Assembly: GCA_037349105.1 (NCBI GenBank)
Contig: JAYJMM010000078.1
Span: 186,001 to 250,000 of the forward strand
DNA: 64,000 nt
Direction of reading: 5' to 3'
DNA from: Limnomonas spitsbergensis
Taxonomy: Eukaryota; Chlorophyta; Chlorophyceae; Chlamydomonadales
Shown: positions 62,501 through 64,000 of the stretch, piece by piece
How positions within the stretch are numbered: position 1 is the stretch's first letter
How the letters are laid out: every line of letters starts with the position of its first letter
Translations under genes and position numbers: made by a program
The notes under the pieces: model-generated
Databases searched by the model: none
Seen by the model: only the letters and a program-made list of their open reading frames with translations
Told to the model about the DNA's origin: nothing

Positions 62501-64000
62501 CCTTCAGTGCCCGGAAGTCCCTTCAGTGCCCGGAAGTCCCTTCAGTGCCCGGAAGTCCCTTCAGTGCCCGGAAGTCCCTTCAGTGCCTGGAAGTCCCTTC
62601 AGTGCCCGGAAGTCCCTTCAGTGCCTGGAAGTCCCTTCAGTGCCCGGAAGTCCCTTCAGTGCCCGGAAGTCCCTTCAGTGCCTGGAAGTCCCTTCAGTGC
62701 CCGGAAGTCCCTTCAGTGCCCGGAAGTCCCTTCTGTGCCCGGAAGTCCCTTCAGTGCCCGGAGTCCCTTCAGTGCCTTGAAGTCCCTTCAGTGCCCGGAA
62801 GTCCCTTCAGTGCCCGGAAGTCCCTTCAGTGCCCGGAAGTCCCTTCAGTGCCTGGAAGTCCCTTCAGTGCCCGGAAGTCCCTTCAGTGCCCGGAAGTCCC
62901 TTCAGTGCCCGGAAGTCCCTTCAGTGCCCGGAAGTCCCTTCAGTGCCCGGAAGTCCCTTCAGTGCCCGGAAGTCCCTTCAGTGCCCGGAAGTCCCTTCAG
63001 TGCCCGGAAGTCCCTTCAGTGCCCGGAAGTCCCTTCAGTGCCCAGAAGTCCCTTCAGTGCCCGGAAGTCCCTTCAGTGCCCGGAAGTCCCTTCAGTGCCC
63101 GGAAGTCCCTTCAGTGCCCGGAAGTCCCTTCAGTGCCCGGAAGTCCCTTCAGTGCCCGGAAGTCCCTTCAGTGCCCGGAAGTCCCTTCAGTGCCCGGAAG
63201 TCCCTTCAGTGCCCGGAAGTCCCTTCAGTGCCCGGAAGTCCCTTCAGTGCCCGGAAGTCCCTTCAGTGCCCGGAAGTCCCTTCAGTGCCCGGAAGTCCCT
63301 TCAGTGCCCGGAAGTCCCTTCAGTGCCCGGAGTCCCTTAGTGCCTCGAGGTCCCTTCAGTGCCCGGAGGTCCCTTCAGTGCCCGGAAGTCCCTTCAGTGC
63401 CCGGAAGTCCCTTCAGTGCCTGGAAGTCCCTTCAGTGCCTGGAAGTCCCTTCAGTGCCCGGAAGTCCCTTCAGTGCCTTGAAGTCCCTTCAGTGCCCGGA
63501 AATCCCTTCAGTGCCCGGAAGTCCCTTCAGTGCCCGGAAGTCCCTTCAGTGCCCGGAAGTCCCTTCAGTGCCTTGAAGTCCCTTCAGTGCCTTGAAGTCC
63601 CTTCAGTGCCTTGAAGTCCCTTCAGTGCCCGGAAGTCCCTTCAGTGCCCGGAAGTCCCTTCAGTGCCCGGAAGTCCCTTCAGTGCCCGGAAGTCCCTTCA
63701 GTGCCCGGAAGTCCCTTCAGTGCCCGGAAGTCCCTTCAGTGCCCGGAAGTCCCTTCAGTGCCCGGAAGTCCCTTCAGTGCCTGGAAGTCCCTTCAGTGCC
63801 CGGAAGTCCCTTCAGTGCCCGGAAGTCCCTTCAGTGCCCGGAAGTCCCTTCAGTGCCCGGAAGTCCCTTCAGTGCCTGGAAGTCCCTTCAGTGCCCGGAA
63901 GTCCCTTCAGTGCCTGGAAGTCCCTTCAGTGCCTGGAAGTCCCTTCAGTGCCCGGAAGTCCCTTCAGTGCCCGGAAGTCCCTTCAGTGCCTGGAAGTCCC
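50505..64000. repeat. 19-bp satellite array, about 710 units, running off the right edge
   Basis: Consensus AGTCCCTTCAGTGCCCGGA with the main variants CCTGGA and CCTTGA. No unit has a stop in any plus-strand frame, so giant apparent ORFs appear in all three. Higher-order structure is visible: a 912-bp period (for example the CTTTAGTG variant at 53989 and 54901), and ~5.13-kb and ~3.17-kb duplicated blocks marked by rare variants (AGTACCCGGTAG at 52384 and 57513; GAGTCCCTTAGTGCCTCGAG at 60161 and 63330). Confidence 0.97.

Noticed and set aside
50494..63614. Giant plus-strand open frames (up to 1964 codons) with Ser/Pro/Lys-rich repeats
   Set aside because: A 19-bp unit without stops opens all three frames at once; frames start and end at 1-bp deletions or rare variants. 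There is no independent evidence of coding.

Overview
The window is eukaryotic nuclear DNA, most likely from a green alga. The evidence is spliced genes with GT-AG introns, a plant-type Agenet module joined to a SNF2 ATPase, a plant-type bHLH factor, plant-type telomere-like CCCTAAA motifs in introns, moderate GC and dense minisatellites. A prasinophyte such as Cymbomonas is my best guess from the texture of the repeats, but no sequence here proves the species.

Layout. 1-2.73 kb: a minus-strand bHLH transcription factor. 2.8-12.4 kb: mostly non-coding DNA with a few possible minus-strand exons, an 18-bp minisatellite and dispersed-repeat fragments. 12.42-20.65 kb: a block bounded by ~200-bp inverted repeats; inside it lies a 6.2-kb element (12894-19068) whose A/B repeats have the split-direct-repeat order of DIRS/PAT/TOC1-type retroelements, with an 895-codon minus-strand ORF. 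21.4-22.2 kb: a broken zinc-finger-like repeat-family gene. 23.7-27.05 kb: a seven-exon WD40 gene. 28.2-30.7 kb: a 43-bp satellite and retroelement 3' ends. 31165 to the right edge: one very large gene for a SNF2-family chromatin remodeller, 23 exons and 899 codons visible, all junction phases compatible. It enters a 19-bp satellite of more than 13.4 kb that runs off the window.

The main discovery candidate is the intron architecture of the SNF2 gene. In most of its introns the sequence next to an exon is a ladder of tandem copies of the exon edge together with its splice site: acceptor plus exon start, or exon end plus donor. The ladders range from one decayed copy to 22 copies at an exact 93-bp period. 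The same signature occurs in the bHLH gene intron and at two other minus-strand loci, so it looks like a recurrent genomic process that expands introns from exon borders, sometimes maturing into a minisatellite.

Genes: the bHLH factor and the SNF2/Agenet protein are both nuclear regulators, but nothing links them functionally. The WD40 gene is an ordinary compact gene and does not show the duplication pattern clearly.
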